Translations under genes and position numbers: made by a program
Part shown: positions 18,598-26,308 of the stretch, piece by piece
How the letters are laid out: each line of letters starts with the position of its first letter
Numbering within the stretch: the first letter of the stretch is position 1
DNA from: Rhizobiaceae bacterium
GTDB taxonomy: Bacteria > Pseudomonadota > Alphaproteobacteria > Rhizobiales > Rhizobiaceae
Reading direction: 5' to 3'
Length of the DNA stretch: 64,000 bases
Assembly (NCBI GenBank): GCA_028279875.1
Contig: JANQMU010000019.1
Coordinates: 1 to 64,000, forward strand
The notes under the pieces: model-generated
Databases searched by the model: none
The model's input: only the letters and a program-made list of their open reading frames with translations
What the model was told of the DNA's origin: nothing

Positions 18598-18999
18598 TCA
18601 GCGCTTCGGCGGCACATCCGCCGAGACCGTCCACCAGCGCGGACGGGCGCCTCGGTGGGAGTGGGAGACCGGTGCAAGCTCCCGGTATCCGGGCTTGTCA
18701 AAGACACCGAGAAGCAGCGCGATGACGGGTTCATCGTCGATCGCGCCCAGCGTGCTTCCGCAGGTCGGGCAGAAGGCGCGGCTCGAATGATCCGATGACC
18801 GGTATGTGGCCGGCGCGCCGCCGTCTCCGGTCCAGGTCACCGCGTCGGCGGGAAACTCCACCCAGGCCGCCGTCAGGGCGCCGCTGTGACGCTGGCACAT
18901 CCGGCACGAGCAGGTATGGGGATTGGCGGCGGGGCCCGATGTCCTGAAACGGATGGCACCGCAAAGACATCCCCCTTTATGGTGGCGTGGTTTCCGCAT
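18598..18999 (-). CDS. GFA-family zinc-binding protein
   Basis: A 133-residue member of the glutathione-dependent formaldehyde-activating enzyme/centromere protein V family. The zinc ligands are visible as GGCLCGAIRF near the N-terminus, CSCRMCQRHSG near residue 35 and FCPTCGS near residue 80. Most members have no proven enzyme activity, so a formaldehyde role should not be assumed. GGAGAG lies ahead of tandem ATGs at 19002 and 18999; the second has better spacing. Confidence 0.85.
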   Translation of the reverse strand: MRKPRHHKGGCLCGAIRFRTSGPAANPHTCSCRMCQRHSGALTAAWVEFPADAVTWTGDGGAPATYRSSDHSSRAFCPTCGSTLGAIDDEPVIALLLGVFDKPGYRELAPVSHSHRGARPRWWTVSADVPPKR

Positions 19000-19219
19000 C
19001 ATCACTCTCCGCTGGGCATTGCAAGGACCGGGCAGGACACCCCGTCCGGTACCCATATATGGCGGTGCGGGAATGCCGCCAGACCCGGGTCACAGTTGAT
19101 CATCACAACAGGCGTGCGAATGACGTCAGCGTTTTGCGTTTATCATCCATGACCCTTGGATTTGCCGGAGCCGACGATATCTTTTGGCAACGCGACACAT
19201 CAAAAGGCATAATCCAGGA

Positions 19220-19978
19220 ATGCCGGACCTGCTCGCCGCCAGAACAAAACTGCCCGCCGGAGGTGGCGAATTCAAACTGCCGCGCCTGACGCTGGGTGTT
19301 TTTCTGAACGATCAGCCGACCCACCGGCTGGCCATCGGCCAGGACCGGACCCGGGACCGGCCGCTTGTCGCCAGCCAGGGATGGATCCTGCCGCCCGGTG
19401 CGACCGGCATTTGCGAGTATGATGCGCCGCTCGATGTCATGATGGTCGAGGTCGACTCCCGTGTTCTGGATGAAGTCGGCATGACCGACGCTGAAAACAT
19501 CGCCCCGGTTGTCGGCGACATCGATCCTCTGACGCTGCAACTGGCAATGGCTGCCGAGACATTCACCCGGGGCGGGACGCTCTATCGCGAAACCATGCAT
19601 CGGGCGCTGGCGTTGCAGCTCTCCAACACCCTTCAGCCGGTCAGGCACGGTGCCGTGCAGATCGAAGATGTTCGTCTTCGCAGGGTCGCCGAGTATATTC
19701 ACGACAATCTTGCTGAAGACCTTACCCTGGCGACAATGGCCGATCTGGCGGCGATGAGCGGGTTTCATTTCTCCCGCAGCTTCAAGTCGGCCACCGGTCA
19801 CTCTCCCCTGCAATATGTCATTGCCGCGCGGATCGATATGGCAAAGGTCCTGCTGAAAACGACAAAGCTGACCGTTGCCGAGATCTGTTACCGCACGGGT
19901 TACAACGATGTGTCGCGCTTCGGTCAGCATTTCAAACGGGCAACAGGCGTGACGCCGGCGCAATTCAAGTTGGCATGA
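19220..19978 (+). CDS. AraC-family transcriptional regulator
   Basis: About 252 residues. The C-terminal ~100 residues hold two helix-turn-helix units (LTLATMADLAAMSGFHFSRS and VAEICYRTGYNDVSRFGQHF), with the family ending FKRATGVTPAQFK. The N-terminal half is an unassigned sensing region without a clear cupin motif. ATG at 19220 is preferred; a TTG frame begins at 19184. The hydrolase, NTF2-like and cyclase genes follow on the same strand, and a shared 10-mer near both promoters hints at control of itself and the hydrolase. Confidence 0.85.
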   Translation: MPDLLAARTKLPAGGGEFKLPRLTLGVFLNDQPTHRLAIGQDRTRDRPLVASQGWILPPGATGICEYDAPLDVMMVEVDSRVLDEVGMTDAENIAPVVGDIDPLTLQLAMAAETFTRGGTLYRETMHRALALQLSNTLQPVRHGAVQIEDVRLRRVAEYIHDNLAEDLTLATMADLAAMSGFHFSRSFKSATGHSPLQYVIAARIDMAKVLLKTTKLTVAEICYRTGYNDVSRFGQHFKRATGVTPAQFKLA

Positions 19979-20103
19979 GTTCGAAGCCACAAAACGCAAA
20001 AACCGCATAATCAAGAGCACGATTCGCGCCTCTAATCCGCGTGCCGATGGATCATCTTCTTGTCATCGCACCGAACCCCGGTGCCGCATTGAGGAGACGA
20101 GAC

Positions 20104-21063
20104 ATGAAGACAAGCATCACAACCGTCGTCGCGTCGGCGCTGATGGCCACGACATCCCTGGCCGCCGATTTTCAGACCCGATCCGTTGAATTCATGAACG
20201 AAGGCGCCACACTGGCCGGCACGCTTTACCTGCCCGTGGACCATGAACCCGGCGATACATTGCCGATGGTCGTCATCACCGGCGCCTGGACCTCCGTCGA
20301 GCAGCAGATGCCGGCGGTGTATGCCAGGGAAATGGTGATGCGCGGCTTTGCCGCCTTCACCTTCGATTTCCGCGGCTGGGGCCGGTCCGGCGACCTGCCG
20401 CAAAATGTGCGCTTCAAGGAAGATCCCGCCGCAAAGACCTCGGACATTCGTGCCGCGATCCGCTACGTGTCGTCTCTTCCCGACGTCGATACCGCGCGGA
20501 TCAACGGTCTTGGCATCTGCGCGTCCGCCGGTTACATGGTCGACGCCGTTTCAGGCAATCCAATAGTTCATGCGGTCGGTCTCGTGGCGCCGTGGCTGCA
20601 GAACAAGGCGCTCGTCAATGCGGTTTATGGCGGCGAGAAAGCTGTTTCCGATCTGATCGAAGTGTCGAGAAACGCCGAAGCCAAGGGCGGCGAGATCATT
20701 CCTGCCGCCGGGCCGGAAGGTGCCGACGGCGTGCTGATGCCCATCGGCGGCTATTACTACGAACCTTCCCGCGGCGCCATCCCGGAATATGACAACAAGT
20801 GGAACCAGGCCTCCTGGGAAGGCTGGCTGACCTATTACCCCGCGGACAATCCACAGCGTCTGGACAAGCCGCTTGCCGTCGTGCACTCGCAGTCCGCCGC
20901 CATACCGCAGGGCGTGCGCGCGTTTCTGGACGGTTATGCCGGCCAGGCCACGTTGCGGATGCTCGAAAATGTCACGCAATTCGATTTTTACGACAATCCG
21001 GAGGATGTGACGCGCGCCGCCGACACGGTGGCCGAACACTTCCGCACCGCAGGAAATCGCTGA
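20104..21063 (+). CDS. Secreted alpha/beta hydrolase
   Basis: A 319-residue protein with a Sec signal peptide (MKTSITTVVASALMATTSLA). The alpha/beta fold markers are the oxyanion-region PMVVITGAW, the FDFRGWGRSG turn and a nucleophile elbow GLGICASAGYM near residue 140; here the elbow has Cys (G-I-C-A-S) where Ser is usual, as in dienelactone-hydrolase-like members. GAGGAG lies upstream of the ATG. It is likely co-transcribed with the next gene, 40 bases away. The substrate is unknown. Confidence 0.75.
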   Translation: MKTSITTVVASALMATTSLAADFQTRSVEFMNEGATLAGTLYLPVDHEPGDTLPMVVITGAWTSVEQQMPAVYAREMVMRGFAAFTFDFRGWGRSGDLPQNVRFKEDPAAKTSDIRAAIRYVSSLPDVDTARINGLGICASAGYMVDAVSGNPIVHAVGLVAPWLQNKALVNAVYGGEKAVSDLIEVSRNAEAKGGEIIPAAGPEGADGVLMPIGGYYYEPSRGAIPEYDNKWNQASWEGWLTYYPADNPQRLDKPLAVVHSQSAAIPQGVRAFLDGYAGQATLRMLENVTQFDFYDNPEDVTRAADTVAEHFRTAGNR

Positions 21064-21103
21064 TCCCCATCGGGCACAAACGCTTCCTTGAAAGGATAAA
21101 TCC

Positions 21104-21616
21104 ATGAAAACGCCCATGATCGCCGCCCTGACAGCCGCGCTTGCCGTCGGTGGACCAGCGCTGGCCGATGCGACGGACACCCACGGCATCGTCACCGCGA
21201 TCACCTCCATCGCGGCGGGTGCGGATCGTCACGACTGGCACCGCGTGCGCCACGCATTCACCGACACCGTCACCACCGACTACACAAGCCTTTGGGGTGG
21301 CGAACCCGTCACGCAGCCGGCCGATGAACTGGTGGCCGGCTGGGCGGATTTCCTGCCCGGTTTCGAAACCACGCATCACATGGTGACCAATCACACGGTT
21401 ACCGAGATTGCCGGTGATACCGCGAGTGCGGAGGCGGACTTCACGGCGACCCATCGGATCGAAGAGGATTTCTGGGTTCTCGGCGGCCGTTACACCTATC
21501 GTCTGCACAAGACCGACGGCATCTGGAGGGTCTCGGCCATGACGATGACCGCGACCTGGGAAACCGGCGATCGCCAGCTTGTCGCAAAGGCGGGCACACG
21601 CGCCGCCGGCGATTGA
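21104..21616 (+). CDS. Secreted NTF2/SnoaL-like protein
   Basis: A 170-residue protein with a signal peptide (to about residue 21, ALADA) and one NTF2-like fold domain: a DRHDWHRVRHAFTDTV helix, then a beta sheet ending GIWRVSAMTMTATWE. SnoaL-type members include isomerases, dehydratases and pure binding proteins, so no reaction is assigned. AAAGGA precedes the ATG. The gene sits between the secreted hydrolase and the membrane cyclase in the same orientation, so a shared extracytoplasmic role is plausible. Confidence 0.75.
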   Translation: MKTPMIAALTAALAVGGPALADATDTHGIVTAITSIAAGADRHDWHRVRHAFTDTVTTDYTSLWGGEPVTQPADELVAGWADFLPGFETTHHMVTNHTVTEIAGDTASAEADFTATHRIEEDFWVLGGRYTYRLHKTDGIWRVSAMTMTATWETGDRQLVAKAGTRAAGD

Positions 21617-21641
21617 TGGTCTCCACAGCCTGGAACGAACC

Positions 21642-22955
21642 ATGACACACTCAACAGCATTCAGCGCCGGCGAGCGCTTCCGGGAAACGCAGAACAGGGG
21701 CTTGAAGATTGCCGTGTTCTGCCGCACCGTCGCCGCCGCGATTGCGCTTGCATGGTATCTTTCGAGCCTGATCCTGACCGATCAGACTCCCCGCTGGTGG
21801 GCATTGACGGCGCTCTTTGTCTTTGCCTCCATCGGCGTGGCGCATCTGTCGGTCATCGGGACGCGCTACGATCGCTGGTGGATGAAGTATCTGCTGTATG
21901 CGATCGATGTCCTGGCGATCTGCGCGTTTTTTGTCATCGTTCCGATCAGCCGTGCAGACGACATTCCGCAGATCATCGCCTTTCGGGCCTACGGCATTTA
22001 CTATCTGTTTCCATTGGTGGTGCTGGCGGCGCTCTCCCTGTCCTGGAGGCTGGTGATCTGGTCGGGCCTGATGGCGGTCATCGGCTGGTGGGGCGCATTT
22101 CTGTGGGCCGTGTCCGATATGGAGCGAACCCTTTCCTGGGCGGATATTCCGGCCGGCGCGACCCGCCAGGATTACGAGACCATCTTTCTTTCCGTCGATT
22201 TCATCGGTCGCGGCAATCGGCTGGAGGAGACGGGGTTACTGTTTATTGCCGCATGCATTCTGGCCGTGGCCGTCTTTCGGGCGCGCCGCGTCTTCTTTGC
22301 CCAGGTCGCGGCGGAGAAAAAGGAAAGCGAGGAACGCGATCAGCGTCAACGCATCACCGAAACCTTTGGCCGGTTCGTTCCCCAGACCGTGCTTGAGCAA
22401 CTGGTTCAGGCGGGCGGGAAAATCGCCCCGAAACAGGGTTATGGGGCGGTGCTGGTGATGGATATCGCCAATTTCACGCGTTTTTCAGCCGACAAGAAAC
22501 CTGAAGTCGTCGTCGAAAGCTTGGACCGCATCCTGTCCGATGCCGCCGAGCAGGTGGAGGCGCACAAAGGGGTGGTGATCAGCTACACGGGTGACGGTCT
22601 CCTGGCCGCCTTCAATGCACCCCTGCCGATCGACGACGCCGAGCTTGCCGCCATCGATACTGCGCGTGGCTTGCAGCGCATTGCCGACAATCATGCGTTT
22701 GAAATCCGGGTCGGCATTGCCGCCGGTGATCTGGTTTCCGGAAGCATCGGATCCCGGAACAGGCTGGCATTTACCGTTTACGGGGCGACCGTCAACAGAG
22801 CGGCCCGGCTGGAGGCTTTCTGCAAGACGCTTGATCAGTCGGTGCTGATGGATCAGGCAACCGCCACGGCCGTCAAGGAACAAAGAGACGTCCGGTCCGC
22901 CGGCACACACATTTTGCGTGGCGCACCGGACGCCGAACCCCTTTTCACGATGTGA
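21642..22955 (+). CDS. Membrane class III adenylate cyclase
   Basis: A 437-residue protein expected to make cAMP. About six membrane segments lie within residues 22-215, then a charged coiled-coil linker (near 222-240), then the cyclase domain. Metal-binding Asp residues are D274 in VMDIANFTRF and D318 in YTGDG; the transition-state residues N385 and R389 are in ATVNRAARLE. I chose ATG at 21642; the open frame extends upstream into the NTF2-like gene. Cytoplasmic catalysis with a membrane sensor of unknown signal is inferred from the layout. Confidence 0.88.
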   Translation: MTHSTAFSAGERFRETQNRGLKIAVFCRTVAAAIALAWYLSSLILTDQTPRWWALTALFVFASIGVAHLSVIGTRYDRWWMKYLLYAIDVLAICAFFVIVPISRADDIPQIIAFRAYGIYYLFPLVVLAALSLSWRLVIWSGLMAVIGWWGAFLWAVSDMERTLSWADIPAGATRQDYETIFLSVDFIGRGNRLEETGLLFIAACILAVAVFRARRVFFAQVAAEKKESEERDQRQRITETFGRFVPQTVLEQLVQAGGKIAPKQGYGAVLVMDIANFTRFSADKKPEVVVESLDRILSDAAEQVEAHKGVVISYTGDGLLAAFNAPLPIDDAELAAIDTARGLQRIADNHAFEIRVGIAAGDLVSGSIGSRNRLAFTVYGATVNRAARLEAFCKTLDQSVLMDQATATAVKEQRDVRSAGTHILRGAPDAEPLFTM

Positions 22956-22963
22956 CGGCTGAT

Positions 22964-23626
22964 CTAATCGAGAATACGCTGCGGGTCATCAAGCGTCGGA
23001 ACCTGCTTGATCCAGTTGGCGTAGTCGCCATTGCGAGCCCTTTCGTGGAGCGATTGCAAATCACCGATCGGGTCCTTGCTGAAGTCGATGCGCAGGGTCA
23101 GCGGGCTGCTTTTCCGGTCGACGATCAGCAGGGCGGCGGACTGCAGGCCGCGGCTGTCGCCGCCAGCCTTCTGAGCCGCGGCCAAGGCGCCCAGCAGTCG
23201 CTCGGCGAGCGCTCCGGATGTCTCGCTGAATTCGCTCACCAGCGTCTCGAGCACGGTTTCGGCGGCAAGCGTGTTGCCCGTCGCCACGCCATCCCGGAAA
23301 ACATGGGCGCCCCTTTCGGGTAAGTTCCGGTCGCCGGTGAAATGGCCAATCCCGCCCGCCGGATCGACCGCTGCCAATTGGCGGAATTGCCGGCCGCGAT
23401 CGGCCGAAACCACCCGGTCGACGGCCTGTGAAGCGGGAATGCCTTCGCCCATATGCGCCAGCACATCTTCGCCCCAAAAGGTGCTGGGCGAGGCCCCCTG
23501 GCTGGCGGATATGCCGAAGCGGGCGTCGCCGCGCAGGACCCATCCGCCGACACACAGCGATCCCGTCGCCGCGGCGCCGCCAAGGGCACCGGTATCCGGA
23601 TCTCGGGCCAGGATGGAATAGGTCAT
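22964..23626 (-). CDS. DUF1028 family protein
   Basis: A 220-residue protein with the DUF1028 opening MTYSILARDPDTGALGGAAA and the ..GISASQGASPSTFWGEDVL core. The family is thought to have an Ntn-hydrolase-like fold and is often found near peptide transporters; its reaction is not established. I chose ATG at 23626, giving the conserved start. The gene is divergent from dppA across a 102-base region with two identical palindromes, so both are probably under one regulator. A peptide-processing or amidohydrolase role is an inference from context. Confidence 0.85.
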   Translation of the reverse strand: MTYSILARDPDTGALGGAAATGSLCVGGWVLRGDARFGISASQGASPSTFWGEDVLAHMGEGIPASQAVDRVVSADRGRQFRQLAAVDPAGGIGHFTGDRNLPERGAHVFRDGVATGNTLAAETVLETLVSEFSETSGALAERLLGALAAAQKAGGDSRGLQSAALLIVDRKSSPLTLRIDFSKDPIGDLQSLHERARNGDYANWIKQVPTLDDPQRILD

Positions 23627-23653
23627 GGGCACTCGCACGATTCGTTTGTGTGT

Positions 23654-23696
23654 ATTTATCATGATAAATTGACCATTGCAATTTATCATGATAAAT
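23654..23696. promoter_or_regulatory. Twin 16-bp operators between DUF1028 gene and dppA
   Basis: ATTTATCATGATAAAT occurs twice as a perfect palindrome, at 23654-23669 and 23681-23696, with centres 27 bases apart. Palindromes of this size and AT-rich type are typical of GntR/FCD regulators. The gntR gene at the end of the dpp operon is the obvious candidate to bind here and control both directions. Confidence 0.75.
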
Positions 23697-23728
23697 AGAT
23701 GGTATCACATCAAGATGGAGACGGAGAC

Positions 23729-25303
23729 ATGAATCTCTCATACTGGACCCGACGGGGGTTTATGGCAGCGATCGCTGGCTTTGCGATGGCGCTGGCCGCC
23801 ACTTCGGCACCGGCGCAAACACCTTCGGACGTGCTGATCGTCGGTCAGATCGCCGAACCGAAATCACTGGACCCGGCGGCCGTCACCGCGGTCAATGATT
23901 TCCGCATCCTGGTGAACCTCTATGAAGGGCTGACCCGCTACAAGCCGGGCACGCTGGAAGTCGAGCCGGGTCTGGCGGAAAGCTGGGAGATCAACGATGA
24001 CGGGACGCAATATACCTTCAAGCTGCGCCCTGGAATCACGTTTCACGACGGCACCGAATTCAATGCAGAGGCGGTGAAGTTCAATTTCGACCGGATGCTC
24101 GATGAAAACCATCCGCAACACGATACCGGACCGTTTCCGCTGGCCTTCTTCTTCGGTTCAGTGAAAGAGACGGAGGCCGTCGATCCGATGACGGTCCGCT
24201 TCACGCTGAACGCACCCTATGCACCGTTCCTGTCCAATCTTGCCTATCCGACCGGTCTCATCGTTTCACCCGAGGCGGTGAAGGCGAAGGGCAAGGAATT
24301 CGGCCGCAATCCGGTCGGCACCGGGCCCTTCAAATTCGGCGAATGGAAGTCGAACGAGCGCGTGGTGGTGACCCGCAATGACGACTATTGGGGCGACAAG
24401 GCGGGCACCGAGGCGGTGGTCTTCCGTCCGATCACCGACGCCAATACGCGTGTCGCCGAGATGCTGGCCGGCGGCATCGACCTGATGGTCGAGGTTCCGC
24501 CGACCTCGCTGTCGCAGTTCGACGGTGACGGTTTTACTGTTGCCGAGCAGGCCGGACCGCATGTCTGGTTCCTGATCCTCAATGCCAAGGAGGGTCCGTT
24601 TGCCGACAAGCGCGTGCGGCAGGCGGCCAATTACGCGATCAACAAGGAAGCGATCGTCAATGACGTTCTGGAAGGCACCGCCGATGTGGCCGCCGGGCCA
24701 ACACCGCCGGCCTTCGCCTGGGCCTATAACGATGCGCTCAAGGCCTATCCGCATGATCCCGACAAGGCCCGCGCGCTGCTCAAAGAGGCCGGCGCCGAGG
24801 GGGCAAAACTGACCTTCTTCGTCACCGAGGGCGGTTCGGGCATGCTTGACCCGGTGGCCATGGGCACGGCCATCCAGGCCGATCTCGCCGCCGTCGGTCT
24901 GGATGTCGATATCAAGACCTATGAGTGGAACACCTTTCTCGGTGAGGTCAATCCCGGCCTTGAAGGCAAGGCCGACATGGCGGAAATGGCCTGGATGACC
25001 AATGATCCCGACACGCTGCCCTATCTGGCGCTGCGTTCGGGCGCATGGCCGGACAAGGGCGGTTTCAACTCCGGCTACTATTCCAATCCCGAGGTCGACA
25101 GGCTGCTGGAGGCGGCGCGGACGGCGACGGATCAGGATGAACGCGCGCGGCTCTACAAGGAGATGCAGGTCATCGTTCAGGAAGACGCGCCCTGGGTGTT
25201 TGTCGCCAACTGGAAACAGAATGCGGTGACCAGCGACCGTGTGGAAAACTTCAATCTCGAACCGTCCTTTCTGCTGCAGCTCCAGGACGTGGTAAAGAAA
25301 TAG
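23729..25303 (+). CDS. dppA: Peptide ABC transporter substrate-binding protein
   Basis: A 524-residue family-5 binding protein (DppA/OppA type) that captures oligopeptides or related compounds in the periplasm. The signal peptide has a twin-arginine-like motif (TRRGFM), so Tat export is possible. The family regions EPKSLDPAA, ITFHDGTEFNAEAVKFNF and GTGPFKF are intact. I chose ATG at 23729, preceded by GGAGACGGAG. It heads the dpp operon and is followed by a strong hairpin. Substrate is not predictable beyond the family. Confidence 0.9.
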   Translation: MNLSYWTRRGFMAAIAGFAMALAATSAPAQTPSDVLIVGQIAEPKSLDPAAVTAVNDFRILVNLYEGLTRYKPGTLEVEPGLAESWEINDDGTQYTFKLRPGITFHDGTEFNAEAVKFNFDRMLDENHPQHDTGPFPLAFFFGSVKETEAVDPMTVRFTLNAPYAPFLSNLAYPTGLIVSPEAVKAKGKEFGRNPVGTGPFKFGEWKSNERVVVTRNDDYWGDKAGTEAVVFRPITDANTRVAEMLAGGIDLMVEVPPTSLSQFDGDGFTVAEQAGPHVWFLILNAKEGPFADKRVRQAANYAINKEAIVNDVLEGTADVAAGPTPPAFAWAYNDALKAYPHDPDKARALLKEAGAEGAKLTFFVTEGGSGMLDPVAMGTAIQADLAAVGLDVDIKTYEWNTFLGEVNPGLEGKADMAEMAWMTNDPDTLPYLALRSGAWPDKGGFNSGYYSNPEVDRLLEAARTATDQDERARLYKEMQVIVQEDAPWVFVANWKQNAVTSDRVENFNLEPSFLLQLQDVVKK

Positions 25304-25316
25304 CACCGTCAATCCC

Positions 25317-25342
25317 AGCGGGCCGGTGAAGGCCGGCCCGCT
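25317..25342 (+). terminator. Hairpin between dppA and dppB
   Basis: A perfect 10-bp stem (AGCGGGCCGG 25317-25326, CCGGCCCGCT 25333-25342) with a 6-base loop, 13 bases after the dppA stop and followed by only three T. As with the urtA and dctP hairpins, it probably limits readthrough or protects the 3' end of binding-protein mRNA. Confidence 0.7.
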
Positions 25343-25360
25343 TTGACCGAGGCCAGTCCC

Positions 25361-26308
25361 ATGGGCGCCTATATCCTCAAGCGACTGGTCTCGGCTGTGC
25401 CGGTTCTGCTCGGTATCACGGTCATCGTCTTTCTGATCATGGCAATGATTCCGGGCGACCCGGCCACCGCCATTCTCGGGTCCTATGCGACCCCCGAAAA
25501 TGTCGCAAAACTCAACCGTGACCTCGGGCTCGATGCGCCGCTGGTGCAGCGCTATTTCATCTGGCTCGGCAATGTGCTGACCGGCGATTTCGGCCGCTCC
25601 TATTCGCTAAACCGGCCGGTGCTCGATGAAATCCTGGAACGGTTCTCCGCAACGCTCATCCTAGCCGGCGTCTCCTTCGTGCTGTGTGCACTGGCCGGCA
25701 TTCTGGCCGGCGTCGTCTCGGCCGCCCGTCAATACGGCCTGGCGGACAAGGCCATCACCTTCGCGGTGCTGATCGGCATTTCGGTGCCGTCCTTCTTTCT
25801 CGGCATGATGATGATCCTGCTGTTCGCGGTGAACCTGCGCTGGCTGCCGGTGTCGGGCATGTATGCGATCTATGGCGGCGGCGACCTGCCGGATCTCATA
25901 AGACACCTGATCATGCCGGCGCTGGCGCTGTCGGTGGTGGCGACCGGCGTCGTTGCGCGGCTGTCGCGCTCGGCGATGCTGGAAGTGCTGCGGCAGGACT
26001 ATATCCGCACGGCGCGCGCCAAGGGTGTCCGCGAGCGCCGCGTGATCCTCGGGCACGCGTTGCGCGCTGCCATGGTCTCGATCATTCCGATCCTCGGCAT
26101 TCAGGCCGGCTTCGTCCTGTCCGGCGCCGTCTATATCGAGATGGTGTTCCAGTGGCCGGGCATCGGCCGCATGCTGGTGGATGCCATTCTCAAGCGGGAT
26201 ATCCTGCTCGTCCAGGGTGGCGTCGTCTTCGTTGCCGCCTGCTATGTGCTGTTCAATATCGTGGTCGATGTGGCGCAGAGCCTCCTGGATCCGAGGATCA
26301 AGACGTGA
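25361..26308 (+). CDS. dppB: Peptide ABC transporter permease DppB-type
   Basis: A 315-residue inner-membrane protein with about six segments. The family features are the N-terminal MGAYILKRLVSAVPVLLGIT, the GDPATAILG stretch and the EAA-loop region DYIRTARAKGVRERRVILGHAL near residue 215. ATG at 25361 is chosen, because a TTG at 25343 would start inside the hairpin edge. Its stop overlaps the GTG start of the next gene (GTGA). Confidence 0.92.
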   Translation: MGAYILKRLVSAVPVLLGITVIVFLIMAMIPGDPATAILGSYATPENVAKLNRDLGLDAPLVQRYFIWLGNVLTGDFGRSYSLNRPVLDEILERFSATLILAGVSFVLCALAGILAGVVSAARQYGLADKAITFAVLIGISVPSFFLGMMMILLFAVNLRWLPVSGMYAIYGGGDLPDLIRHLIMPALALSVVATGVVARLSRSAMLEVLRQDYIRTARAKGVRERRVILGHALRAAMVSIIPILGIQAGFVLSGAVYIEMVFQWPGIGRMLVDAILKRDILLVQGGVVFVAACYVLFNIVVDVAQSLLDPRIKT

